Below are positions 8,192 to 16,471 of a stretch of 64,000 nucleotides of DNA, one piece after another (the stretch's first letter is position 1; every line of letters begins with the position of its first letter). Below the pieces are notes generated by a model, which saw only the letters and a list, made by a program, of their open reading frames with translations, was not told the origin of the DNA and searched no databases. Source of the stretch: Pseudomonadota bacterium (GTDB taxonomy: Bacteria; Pseudomonadota; Gammaproteobacteria; Steroidobacterales; Steroidobacteraceae); assembly GCA_023457495.1 (NCBI GenBank), contig JAEWLQ010000082.1, positions 1-64,000 of the forward strand. The letters run 5' to 3'. The translations under genes were made by a program, and so were the position numbers.

Positions 8192-10288
8192 TCACCGCCG
8201 CGCCTGGCCTTCCTGCATGACCACTTCCTCGGGCGCGTTGATGAAATACCCCTGGATGAACTGCACCCCGAGCTGCCACAGCACCGCCATGGTATTCGCG
8301 TCCTCGACGCGCTCGGCGATCGTCTCGATCTTCGCCTTGTTTGCCTGCTCGACCAGCTTCTTGACCACGACCTGCGTTTCGGGATTCGACGCGAGATCCT
8401 GCACCAGCGCGCCATCGATCTTGATGAAGTCGAGCGGCAGTATCGTGAGTAGTTTGCCCGGATCGCGACCCGTGCCGAATCGCTCGATCGCGATCCGGAA
8501 GCCGAGTTGCTTGAGCGCGCGGAGCTGGCCGACCGCGGCATTCATGTACTGCTCCGCGATCGCTTCGGTGATCTGGAAACAGATGCGCTTGGGATCGTGT
8601 GTCCCGGTGCCGATCTGGGTCTTCAGCCATTCGAGGAAGCCGGGGTCGATCACGCTGTCCTTCGAGAGTCGTACGAACAGGCAGCCGGGCTTGCGCTGCG
8701 CGGCGAACGACAGCGAGGCGCCGACCACCCAGCGGTCGATGTTCTTGAGCAGGTCGTTGCGTTCGGCGGCGGCCATGAACTCGGCCGGCAGCACTTCCTT
8801 GCCCTGGTGATCGAGCATGCGCACCAGCACGTCGAACATGTTCGGATCTTCGCCCTGCAGGCTCGCCACCGGCTGCTGCACGAGCCGGAAGCGGTTTTCC
8901 ATGAGTGCCGACTTGATGTGTTTCACCCAGATGCGGTCGTAGGCCTGCACGCGGGTGTCGGTGTCGGCGCGATCCAGGTGATAGATCTGGTTGCCGCCCT
9001 GCGTGCGGCCGCGGCGCACGGCCTCGAGGACGTCCGCGACCACCGCGTCGAAGTTGCCGCCGGCCGTCGGCACGGCGGTGAGGCCGATCGTGCAGGTCGC
9101 CTGCACGGTTCGCTGCCCCACGGTCGACGTGCCCTCCGAAAAACGCGCGAGCACCGCTTCGGCCCACGCCTCCACGTCATGCGAATTGCCGCGCTCGAGC
9201 AGTGCCAGGAACGCGACGCCCGAGAACCGGCCCGCGATGTCGTTGGGACCTAGATAGGACTTGAGAATCGTCGCGTATTCGGCGACCAGTTGATCCGAGT
9301 TGCGCGCGCCGACGTCTTTTTCGATCTCGGCGAATTTGTCCGGTCGCACGAGCGCCATGAATCGTACGCCGCCGGCGGGCGGGGCGCCGATGCGCGCCTC
9401 GATCGCATCGAGCGCTGGCCGGCGTAGCAGGAGTCCGGTATTGGAGTCGCGCTTCACCGCATCGGTGAGGTCGCTGGTGAGCTGGCGTTCGTCACGTTTC
9501 TTCGCGGGCACCATGATGCGCACGCAGGGCTCGTTCTCGAACTCACCGGGGGTCAGCACGAGATCGAGCTGCAACTGAGTGCCGTCACCCAGCAACGCAG
9601 TGACCTTGAGCGGGTGATCCGTCCATTTCCCCTGGGCACACGCGACCAGCGCGCCCTTGAGCGCGGCATGCGAGCGCTCGTCGAACAGGTCCATCAGCGG
9701 CTGATCGACCACCGCGCCCGCGTCGGCGAACCCGAACAACTCGAGCCAGGTCCGGTTGGCGTCGACCACGATGCCTTCTTGAACCTGCAGGATCGCGTCA
9801 TTCGATCGTTGCAGGACGGACTGCAGCTGGCGGCGATAGTCGCTCGCGGACTGCAGGGTCGTGTTGAGCGCCCGCTCGAGGCGGAACGAGCGAAGTTCGC
9901 GCGCGATCACCGCCTGCACGCGTTCGGAAGCCGAGAGCGACACGACATCGCGCGCGCCGAGGCGCATGCCGATTGCGATGTCGCCTTCGGAGATCTGGGG
10001 CCGCACGATGATGAGGGGTACCTGTGGAGCGAGCTGATCGCGCACGGTGATGGCCTGCCGCGTGTCGGCTTCGGAGACGTACGCGCAGATCAGCAACTCC
10101 GGGTTGAGCTGCTCGAGCGCTTCGCCGAGATCGCGCACGGCCGGGATCCAGGTGCAATGCACGGGCTCCCCGGCCTTGCGCATCAAGCTGTTGATGAATT
10201 CGGACGGTTCGCGTTGCGGCGAAAATACGATGAGCGGAACGGCAGAATTGTCCGTCAATGGAACTCCCCGGAGTCGGCGCCCCTGCAT
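8192..10288 (-). CDS. FimX-like receiver-PAS-GGDEF-EAL protein with degenerate catalytic motifs
   Basis: A 698-residue cytoplasmic c-di-GMP signalling protein. Order: receiver-like domain (about 15-125, without the usual phosphoacceptor pattern), PAS (about 155-260), GGDEF-like (about 275-440) and EAL-like (about 450-690). Both output domains look inactive. The GGDEF site reads RFSGVAFLALL, the EAL tripeptide is DVL (486-488), the catalytic DDF is ERF (602-604) and the metal-binding EITE is QITE. The domain order and the EAL change recall Pseudomonas FimX, a c-di-GMP-binding regulator of type IV pili. ATG 10288 lacks a ribosome site; TTG 10258, ten codons in, follows GGGGAG at 5 nt and may be the real start. 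Confidence 0.88.
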   Translation of the reverse strand: MQGRRLRGVPLTDNSAVPLIVFSPQREPSEFINSLMRKAGEPVHCTWIPAVRDLGEALEQLNPELLICAYVSEADTRQAITVRDQLAPQVPLIIVRPQISEGDIAIGMRLGARDVVSLSASERVQAVIARELRSFRLERALNTTLQSASDYRRQLQSVLQRSNDAILQVQEGIVVDANRTWLELFGFADAGAVVDQPLMDLFDERSHAALKGALVACAQGKWTDHPLKVTALLGDGTQLQLDLVLTPGEFENEPCVRIMVPAKKRDERQLTSDLTDAVKRDSNTGLLLRRPALDAIEARIGAPPAGGVRFMALVRPDKFAEIEKDVGARNSDQLVAEYATILKSYLGPNDIAGRFSGVAFLALLERGNSHDVEAWAEAVLARFSEGTSTVGQRTVQATCTIGLTAVPTAGGNFDAVVADVLEAVRRGRTQGGNQIYHLDRADTDTRVQAYDRIWVKHIKSALMENRFRLVQQPVASLQGEDPNMFDVLVRMLDHQGKEVLPAEFMAAAERNDLLKNIDRWVVGASLSFAAQRKPGCLFVRLSKDSVIDPGFLEWLKTQIGTGTHDPKRICFQITEAIAEQYMNAAVGQLRALKQLGFRIAIERFGTGRDPGKLLTILPLDFIKIDGALVQDLASNPETQVVVKKLVEQANKAKIETIAERVEDANTMAVLWQLGVQFIQGYFINAPEEVVMQEGQARR

Positions 10289-10478
10289 GAGCGCCAGTCA
10301 AACAAGCGTTGGGAGTCTAGCACCGGGCCCCCGGGCGGACCGCCAGGGAAGTCGGATTGGGCAAGGTCCGCAATCGCGGGACTCGCGCTTATGGCGGGCT
10401 CATGGCCAGGTGGGTATCATGCCCGGTCTTTTTTTCAGGCCCCCAAACCCGACAAGCTCGGGCAAACCCGGAATCCCC

Positions 10479-11051
10479 ATGTCCAGTTACTCGACCAACG
10501 AAATTCGCGGCGGAATGAAGCTCCTGATCGATGGCGACCCGTACGCCGTCATCGACAACGAATACGTGAAGCCCGGAAAGGGCCAGGCCTTCAACCGCAT
10601 CCGCGTGCGCAACCTGCGCACCGGCCGCACCGTGGAGAAGAGCTACCGCTCGGGCGAGTCCATCGAAGCCGCCGACGTCATGGATACGGAGATGCAGTAT
10701 CTGTACAAGGACGGCGATTTCTGGACCTTCATGAATCCCGAGAACTACGAGCAGCTGCAGGCGGGCGAATCGGCCGTCGGCGAGGCGGCGCAGTGGCTCA
10801 AGGACGGCACGATCTGCATCATCACGTTGTGGAACGGCGTGCCGCTGGTGGTCACGCCGCCGCCGCACATCGAACTGAAAGTCATCGAGACCGACCCCGG
10901 CGTGCGCGGCGACACCGCGACCGGCGGCAGCAAGCCGGCGAAAATGGAAACCGGCGCCATGGTGCGCGTGCCACTGTTCATCAACGAAGGCGAAGTGCTG
11001 CGCGTCGACACACGCACCGGCGAGTACATTTCGCGCGGCAAGGGCGACTGA
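10479..11051 (+). CDS. efp: translation elongation factor P
   Basis: EF-P enters the ribosomal E site and relieves stalling at polyproline. The 190-residue protein has the three-barrel EF-P layout. The tip of domain I is KPGKGQAFNR with Lys34, the residue that EpmA beta-lysylates in Gammaproteobacteria. The C-terminal block ending VDTRTGEYISR is typical. It is divergent from the FimX-like gene, and a possible -10 (TATCAT, 10415-10420) lies upstream. A strong terminator follows at 11074-11100. The ligase epmA is encoded 580 bp downstream on the other strand. epmB, needed to make beta-lysine, is not in the window. Confidence 0.97.
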   Translation: MSSYSTNEIRGGMKLLIDGDPYAVIDNEYVKPGKGQAFNRIRVRNLRTGRTVEKSYRSGESIEAADVMDTEMQYLYKDGDFWTFMNPENYEQLQAGESAVGEAAQWLKDGTICIITLWNGVPLVVTPPPHIELKVIETDPGVRGDTATGGSKPAKMETGAMVRVPLFINEGEVLRVDTRTGEYISRGKGD

Positions 11052-11073
11052 CGTTCGACGAAGTCTCTCCGAG

Positions 11074-11100
11074 AAAGGCCGGCGCATCGCCGGCCTTTTT
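11074..11100 (+). terminator. intrinsic terminator of efp
   Basis: GGCCGGCG (11077-11084) pairs perfectly with CGCCGGCC (11088-11095) around a CAT loop, preceded by AAA and followed by TTTTT. It lies between the converging efp and msrC-like genes, and the flanking A and T runs allow it to work in both directions. Confidence 0.9.
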
Positions 11101-11138
11101 CATTGACGGCGCCGCAGGCGACGTTTCCGTCGTGGCCG

Positions 11139-11633
11139 TCAGGCCTGACCAAGACTCTCGATGAAAATCGCGGCGAGCGCTTCGAGCCCCTGCTGATCCA
11201 CCGAGGTGAAGCGGCGCAACTTCGGGCTGTCGAGGTCGAGCACGCCGAGTAGTTCGCCGCCGCGTATCAGCGGCACGACGATCTCCGAGTTCGACGCCGA
11301 GTCGCAGGCGATGTGCCCGGGAAACGCGTGCACGTCCTCGACCAGCACGGTCGCACGTCGTTCGGCGGCGGCGCCGCACACGCCTTTGCCGATGGCGATG
11401 CGCACGCACGCGGGTTTTCCCTGGAACGGACCGAGAACGAGCTCGCCTTCCTTGTATAGATAGAAGCCCGCCCAGTTGAGATCCGGCAGCGCGTCGTAGA
11501 TGAGCGCGGACGTATTCGCGGCGTTGGCGATGAGATCGTGTTCGCCGGAAAGCAGGGCGGTGAGGTCGCGCGCCAGATCGCGGTAGGCCGTCCGCGCGTC
11601 GCTGAAGTCGTAGGCGTTTGAAACGTGGCTCAT
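11139..11633 (-). CDS. msrC: free methionine-(R)-sulfoxide reductase, GAF domain
   Basis: A 164-residue single GAF-domain protein matching the fRMsr (MsrC/YebR) family, which reduces free methionine-R-sulfoxide. The family's three conserved cysteines are present: Cys76 and Cys86 in PACVRIAIGKGVCG, and Cys110 in HIACDSASNSEIVVP. These act in catalysis and disulfide relay. WAGFYLY (about 54-60) and the closing LDLDSP block are typical. ATG 11633 directly abuts the epmA stop codon (11634-11636), so it is the last gene of sco-psd-epmA-msrC. Confidence 0.9.
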   Translation of the reverse strand: MSHVSNAYDFSDARTAYRDLARDLTALLSGEHDLIANAANTSALIYDALPDLNWAGFYLYKEGELVLGPFQGKPACVRIAIGKGVCGAAAERRATVLVEDVHAFPGHIACDSASNSEIVVPLIRGGELLGVLDLDSPKLRRFTSVDQQGLEALAAIFIESLGQA

Positions 11634-12605
11634 TCAGGCGCGCTCCAGGGGAAAGGCCAGAACTTCGTCGATGTGGGCGGCGCCGGCGGCGAGCATCAGC
11701 ACGCGATCGAAACCCAGTGCGACCCCCGCGCAATCGGGCAGCCCCGCGTCGAGTGCGGCGAGCAGCCGCTCGTCGGCGGCGGCCATGGGCAGGCCGCGCG
11801 CGCGGCGAGCCGCCTGGTCAGCCGCGAAGCGCTGGCGCTGTTCGGCGCCGCTCGCGAGCTCGTGGTAGCCGTTCGCAAGCTCGATGCCGCGATGGTACAG
11901 CTCGAACCGCAGCGCGACGCGCGGATCCGCGTCGTCGAGCCGCGCGAGCGCCGCCTGCGACGCCGGATAACGATGGACGAACGTGAGCGCCTCCGCGCCC
12001 AACCGCGGGCCAACGCGCGCGCCGACGATGAGATCGAGCAATTCGTCGCGGCCGGCGGTGGCGGCATGCGCCTCGGCGAGACCGAGATCGCACGCCGCGC
12101 GGCGCAGCACTTCGATGTTGTCCGCAAGCGGATCGAGCCCCGCGTGGCGCTGAACGGCCTCGCGATAACTCACGAGCTCCACTGGGAGCTCGGCGATGCC
12201 CAACAAACCCCCCACGAGATCGGCGACCTCGTCCATGAGTCGTTCGAGCGAGAAGCCGAGCCGGTACCACTCGATCATCGTGAATTCGGGATTGTGTTGC
12301 CGCCCGCGCTCGGCGGCCCGGTACACGCGGCAAACCTGGTAGATGTCGCCGCAGCCGGAAGCCAGCAGGCGCTTCATCGCGTATTCGGGCGAGGTGTGCA
12401 GGTAGAGAGGCGTCGCAAGGCCGGCGACCGTGACCCGGGCGCTCGCGAGGTTCACGTCGGAAACCGGAGCATTCACGAGCGCCGGCGTTTCCACCTCGAG
12501 CACGTCGCGTGCGCGAAAGAACTCGCGCGTGAAATGCAACGCCTCGGCCCGGCGCCGCAGCATCGCGGGCGATGCCGTGGGACGCCACGCCAGCGCGTCG
12601 CTCAT
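11634..12605 (-). CDS. epmA: EF-P--(R)-beta-lysine ligase (GenX/PoxA)
   Basis: A 323-residue class II lysyl-tRNA-synthetase paralogue without the anticodon-binding domain, the usual EpmA length. It attaches (R)-beta-lysine to Lys34 of EF-P. Class II motifs are visible: motif 2 as RVYRAAERGRQHNPEFTMIEWYR and motif 3 as GVALGFDRVLML near the C-terminus, plus the lysine pocket block ELANGYHELA. ATG 12605 starts the conserved SDALAWRPTAS region and overlaps the psd stop (ATGA). Neighbouring efp is its expected substrate gene, converging on the other strand. Confidence 0.95.
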   Translation of the reverse strand: MSDALAWRPTASPAMLRRRAEALHFTREFFRARDVLEVETPALVNAPVSDVNLASARVTVAGLATPLYLHTSPEYAMKRLLASGCGDIYQVCRVYRAAERGRQHNPEFTMIEWYRLGFSLERLMDEVADLVGGLLGIAELPVELVSYREAVQRHAGLDPLADNIEVLRRAACDLGLAEAHAATAGRDELLDLIVGARVGPRLGAEALTFVHRYPASQAALARLDDADPRVALRFELYHRGIELANGYHELASGAEQRQRFAADQAARRARGLPMAAADERLLAALDAGLPDCAGVALGFDRVLMLAAGAAHIDEVLAFPLERA

Positions 12606-13495
12606 TGCGCGGCCCAGGGCTCGAGGCTGCCGATGCGTTCGCCCATCCGCACCGTGCGACCGGCGGTGAGCGTGGACGCCCAGGTCGAAGCGCCCGGAGG
12701 CAGCAGCAGGATGATGGTGGAGCCCATGTTGAAGCGCGCCATCTCCGCGCCCTTCGGCAGCTCGGTCGGTCCCAGCACGCCGTGCACCGGCAACTGCGTC
12801 ACCTCGCGGTGTTTGCGCGGCGTGATGTCGCCATGCCACACGGTCGCCATGCTGCCGACGTTGAGCGCGCCCACGAGGATGATGGCCCAGGGCATGCCGC
12901 CCGCATCGAATCCGCAGAACACGCGCTCGTTACGCGCGAACAGCCCCGGAACGAGCTGCGCCGTGGTGCGGTTCACGCTGAACAGCCTGCCGGGAACGTA
13001 GAAACTCTCGCGCAGCTCGCCCGGCAACGCCATGTGGATGCGGTGATAGTTGTAAGGCGCGAGGTAGATAGTCGCGAAGCTGCCGCCGGCGAAAGTCTGC
13101 TCCCAGGCGCGGTTTCCCGCGAGCAGCGCGCGCAACGAGTATTCGTGACCTTTCGCCTGCAGCAGGCGGTCCTCGGTGAGCCGGCCGGCCTCGCTCACCG
13201 TGCCGTCGACGGGCGAGACGATCGCGCGCGAATCCGGGTCGATGGGCCGCGTCTCCGGGCGCAGCGCACGCGTGAAGAATTCGTTGAAGCTGGCGTATGC
13301 GGTGGGTTCACGCTCGACCGCGTCGCTCATGTCCGGATCGAAGCCGCGCACGAACAGCCGGATGAGCGCGTTCTTGAACGCGGGCGAGCGCGATCGCGTC
13401 GCGGCGAGCACGACCCGTGAAATTCCGTGCTGTGGCAGCAGGTGTTGAAGCGCGACGAACGCGTGACCGGCCGCGCCGGGGGATCCGTCGTTCAT
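12602..13495 (-). CDS. psd: phosphatidylserine decarboxylase
   Basis: Converts phosphatidylserine to phosphatidylethanolamine at the inner membrane. The 297-residue proenzyme has the autocatalytic processing motif NMGSTIILL near its C-terminus. Cleavage at Gly258-Ser259 would make a pyruvoyl-capped alpha chain of about 39 residues. Conserved blocks FNEFFTRALRPETRPI, SPVDGTVSE and YLAPYNYHRIHMP-like (YLAPYNYHRIHMALPG here) are all present. Both ends overlap neighbours by ATGA: the sco gene upstream and epmA downstream, implying coupled translation along the operon. Confidence 0.96.
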   Translation of the reverse strand: MNDGSPGAAGHAFVALQHLLPQHGISRVVLAATRSRSPAFKNALIRLFVRGFDPDMSDAVEREPTAYASFNEFFTRALRPETRPIDPDSRAIVSPVDGTVSEAGRLTEDRLLQAKGHEYSLRALLAGNRAWEQTFAGGSFATIYLAPYNYHRIHMALPGELRESFYVPGRLFSVNRTTAQLVPGLFARNERVFCGFDAGGMPWAIILVGALNVGSMATVWHGDITPRKHREVTQLPVHGVLGPTELPKGAEMARFNMGSTIILLLPPGASTWASTLTAGRTVRMGERIGSLEPWAAQ

Positions 13496-14124
13496 GAGGC
13501 AGGGACGAGCAGGTGGGGTTTGAGCGTCTCGAGGTCGCGGGCCAGCGCATCGACCCGCAGCGGCGGCGTGAAGACCGCGACGATGCGCGCCTGCGAATCG
13601 AGCGCGAACACCGTCGCGGAATGATCCATCGTGTATCCGCCACCGGGCAGATCGACGCGGCTCGAGGCGACACCGAATGCGCGCGTGACTTTCACAATCC
13701 CGGGCGCGTCGCCGGTGAGGCCGATAAACTCGCTGCCGAATGAACCCACGTATCTGCCGAGCTGTTCGGGCGTGTCGCGCTCCGGATCGACGCTGATGAG
13801 CGCGACCTTGAGACCGGGAACCGAAGCTTTCTTCTGCGCGCTCGCGAGTACCGCCAGCGTCGTCGGGCACACGTCCGGGCAATTCGTGAATCCGAAGAAC
13901 ACGAGCGTGGGATGGCCGCGAAACGAAGCGGGCGAGGCGGGCTCGCCGTGGATATCCACGAGCGAAAAGTCCGCGAGCGCGCGCGGCGCGGGAAATGCCG
14001 TGCCGCTGGCGAGCGCGGGCGGCGGCGGAGCGACGGTGCGCCCGACGTTTTTTCCGACGTATATGCCGGCGATGGCCGCGGTCAGCGCGATGGCGGCCAG
14101 GGTCCAGAAGTAGCGTTTGTTCAT
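13492..14124 (-). CDS. SCO1/SenC-family copper chaperone or thiol-disulfide protein
   Basis: A 210-residue membrane-anchored periplasmic protein with a thioredoxin fold. An N-terminal helix (about 7-23) acts as an uncleaved anchor. The metal or redox site CPDVC (Cys82, Cys86) and the distal histidine in YTMDHSATVF (His168) are the three SCO1 copper ligands. Members deliver copper to the CuA site of cytochrome c oxidase or act as thiol reductants; no oxidase genes are nearby. It is the first gene of sco-psd-epmA-msrC. Its ATG (14124-14122) overlaps the divergent prmB start at 14123. Confidence 0.92.
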   Translation of the reverse strand: MNKRYFWTLAAIALTAAIAGIYVGKNVGRTVAPPPPALASGTAFPAPRALADFSLVDIHGEPASPASFRGHPTLVFFGFTNCPDVCPTTLAVLASAQKKASVPGLKVALISVDPERDTPEQLGRYVGSFGSEFIGLTGDAPGIVKVTRAFGVASSRVDLPGGGYTMDHSATVFALDSQARIVAVFTPPLRVDALARDLETLKPHLLVPAS

Positions 14125-15028
14125 GCCGCGATTATCCCACACACGGACAGTCGGCGAGCTGATCGCGAGCGTCGCGCGGCGACTGGCCCGCGCGCGCGTC
14201 TTCTTCGGGCACGGCACCGACAATGCGCGTGACGAGGCCTTCGCGCTGGTGTTCCACGTCATGAAGCTTTCGCACGACTCGCCGCCACGCGTGCTCGCCC
14301 GCCGCGTCGGTGGCGCGCAACTCGCGACCGTCGAGGCTCTGCTCGAGCGGCGCATCCGCGATCGCGTGCCGCTGCCCTATCTCACCCATGAGGCCTGGTT
14401 CGCCGGATCGCCTTACTACGTCGACGAGCGCGTGTTGATTCCACGCTCGGCGATCGCCGAACTCATCGTCAACCGGTTCTCGCCCTGGATAGACGCGAAA
14501 CGCGTACGTGCCGTGCTCGACATGGGCACGGGGTCGAGCTGCATCGCGCTCGCCTGCGCACAGGCATTCGCGCGTGCGCGCGTCGATGCGACGGATATCG
14601 ATGCCGGGGCGCTCGAAGTCGCCGGCATCAATCGGCGGCGGCTGCGCCTAACACGTCGCGTCCGCCTCATCGAGTCGGACCACTTCGCGGCGCTTTCAGA
14701 CCGCTCCTACGATATCATCGTGAGCAATCCGCCCTACGTGGGCGCACGCGAAATGCGCGGCCTGCCGCGCGAGTACCGGCACGAGCCGCGCCATGCGCTC
14801 GCCTCGGGTCGCGAGGGTCTCGACTCGGTTGCGGTCATCCTGCGCGAGGCGCATCGACACCTGCGGCCGCAGGGCCTGCTCGTGGTCGAGGTCGGCAACA
14901 CGGAACGTGCGCTGGCCCGTGCTTATCCACGAGTGCCGTTCACGTGGCTGGATTTCGAACGCGGCGGCGGCGGAGTTTTCCTGCTGACGCGCGAGCAGTT
15001 GGCAGAGGCACGGAGCTATGTCCGGTAA
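14123..15028 (+). CDS. prmB: 50S ribosomal protein uL3 glutamine N5-methyltransferase
   Basis: SAM-dependent enzyme that methylates a glutamine of ribosomal protein L3. It has the HemK/PrmB layout: a helical N-terminal domain including FFGHGTDNARDEA, then the Rossmann domain with LDMGTGSSCIALACA (SAM loop) and the glutamine-binding SNPPYVGAREM. The FTWLDFERGGGGVFLLT ending is PrmB-type rather than PrmC. ATG 14123 or 14117 are possible starts; both overlap the start region of the divergent SCO gene, so the true start may lie slightly downstream at a non-ATG codon. It overlaps aroC by 11 bp, a pairing seen in other Gammaproteobacteria. Confidence 0.93.
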   Translation: MPRLSHTRTVGELIASVARRLARARVFFGHGTDNARDEAFALVFHVMKLSHDSPPRVLARRVGGAQLATVEALLERRIRDRVPLPYLTHEAWFAGSPYYVDERVLIPRSAIAELIVNRFSPWIDAKRVRAVLDMGTGSSCIALACAQAFARARVDATDIDAGALEVAGINRRRLRLTRRVRLIESDHFAALSDRSYDIIVSNPPYVGAREMRGLPREYRHEPRHALASGREGLDSVAVILREAHRHLRPQGLLVVEVGNTERALARAYPRVPFTWLDFERGGGGVFLLTREQLAEARSYVR

Positions 15029-16106
15029 TTCGATAGGCAGATTGTTTACGGTCACGACCTTCGGTGAGAGCCACGGGCCCGCGCTCGGCTGCATCGTCGA
15101 TGGCTGCCCACCCGGCCTGCCGCTCAGCGAAGCCGACCTGCAGGGCGACGTGGATCGGCGCCGTACCGGCACGTCGAAGTTCGTGAGCCAGCGACGCGAA
15201 GGCGACGTCGTGAAGATCCTCTCGGGAGTCTTCGAAGGGCGCACCACCGGCACGTCGATCGGCATCCTCATCGAGAACACCGATGCGCGCTCGCGCGACT
15301 ACGAGAAGATCAAGGACCGCTTCCGGCCCGGCCACGCGGACTACACCTACCAGCAGAAATACGGCTTTCGCGACTACCGCGGCGGTGGCCGCTCCTCGGC
15401 GCGCGAAACCGTGATGCGCGTGGCGGCCGGCGCCATCGCGCGCAAGTACCTGAGAGAGAAACTCGGCGTGAACATCAGCGGCTATCTATCGCAGATCGGC
15501 TCGCTCGTGATCGACCCGGTGAAGCCCGAAGCGGCGTATGAAAATCCGTTCTTCTGTCCCGATCCGGCGCGGGTGCAGGAGCTCGAAGATCTGATGTGGA
15601 AGATACGCGGCGAGGGCGATTCGCTCGGCGCGAAGGTCACGGTCATCGCGAAGGGCGTGCCGCCGGGCTGGGGCGAACCGGTGTTCGACCGGCTCGACGC
15701 CGAGCTCGCGCACGCGATGATGAGCATCAATGCGGTGAAAGCAGTGGAGATCGGCGCGGGGGTCGCCTCCGCCGCGCAGCGCGGCAGCGAACATCGCGAC
15801 GAGCTCACTCCACAGGGATTCCTCAGCAACAACGCGGGCGGAATCCTCGGTGGCATTTCTTCGGGGCAGGACGTCGTCGTGCACGTCACCCTCAAGCCCA
15901 CTTCGAGCATCCAGGTGCCGGGCAAGACCATCGACGTGAACGGCAACCCCGTCGAGGTGATCACCACGGGCCGTCACGATCCCTGCGTGGGCTTGCGCGC
16001 CACGCCGATCTGCGAGGCGATGCTCGCGATCGTGCTCATGGACCACTGCCTGCGGCACCGGGGCCAGAACGCCGACGTTCAGGCGGGCACCCCCGTCATC
16101 GGCTGA
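15018..16106 (+). CDS. aroC: chorismate synthase
   Basis: Final enzyme of the shikimate pathway; it eliminates phosphate from EPSP to give chorismate and needs reduced FMN. The 362-residue length is standard. Signature blocks are intact: TFGESHGPALGCIVDGCPPG at the N-terminus, RPGHADYTYQQKYG, the FMN-binding DYRGGGRSSARET, and RHDPCVGLRATPICEAM near the C-terminus. ATG 15018 begins inside the last codons of prmB, so expression is coupled. No terminator is seen after the stop; a 365-bp gap to fimV follows. Confidence 0.97.
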   Translation: MSGNSIGRLFTVTTFGESHGPALGCIVDGCPPGLPLSEADLQGDVDRRRTGTSKFVSQRREGDVVKILSGVFEGRTTGTSIGILIENTDARSRDYEKIKDRFRPGHADYTYQQKYGFRDYRGGGRSSARETVMRVAAGAIARKYLREKLGVNISGYLSQIGSLVIDPVKPEAAYENPFFCPDPARVQELEDLMWKIRGEGDSLGAKVTVIAKGVPPGWGEPVFDRLDAELAHAMMSINAVKAVEIGAGVASAAQRGSEHRDELTPQGFLSNNAGGILGGISSGQDVVVHVTLKPTSSIQVPGKTIDVNGNPVEVITTGRHDPCVGLRATPICEAMLAIVLMDHCLRHRGQNADVQAGTPVIG

Positions 16107-16349
16107 CGCCCTCCGCGGGCAGCGCGTCCGCCGGCATGGAAACCCCGAGGCGTCCGCGGTCGACGAGCGCACGAAATCCACGACTTACGCCGCTTACCCG
16201 ACGTGTTAGAGCATCGAACGCGAAACGGGACACGTTTTATGTTCGACGCATTAGGGAAGATAAGCCGCGAACGTGGACATAACTTATGGATCGTGACGGG
16301 CAACCTATCTCGGGATGCTGTTGTGTGCGGGACACCCGCGCCATGGGCT
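16107..16349. other. upstream part of the aroC-fimV intergenic region
   Basis: The gap before fimV is 365 bp. Its first 240 bp hold no frame with coding character, no tRNA and no T-tailed hairpin that I can see. The lower GC of the last half leads into the promoter described next. I looked for a GEMM c-di-GMP riboswitch core and did not find one. Confidence 0.6.
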
Positions 16350-16378
16350 TTGGTGCACGAGCCTATTTAAGTTATATT
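16350..16378 (+). promoter_or_regulatory. sigma-70 promoter of fimV
   Basis: TTGGTG (16350-16355) and TATATT (16373-16378) are separated by exactly 17 bp, in a locally AT-rich stretch before fimV. A transcript start near 16385 would give a leader of about 87 nt. Confidence 0.6.
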
Positions 16379-16390
16379 GCGGGCGGTCTC

Positions 16391-16421
16391 AGCTTAGGGT
16401 CGCAACTTTCGCCTCTAAGCT
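16391..16421 (+). promoter_or_regulatory. stem-loop in the fimV leader
   Basis: AGCTTAGGG (16391-16399) pairs with CTCTAAGCT (16413-16421) over 9 bp with one G-T pair and a 13-nt loop. It would lie almost at the 5' end of the fimV transcript and could protect it or control it. The function is inferred from position. Confidence 0.5.
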
Positions 16422-16471
16422 CATGTTTAGATAAAGAAATCTCATAGCCGACGGTGAATGTGGAGACGCGA

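Noticed and set aside
16107..16470. c-di-GMP (GEMM) riboswitch before fimV
   Set aside because: The conserved GEMM core and tetraloop-receptor elements are not present.
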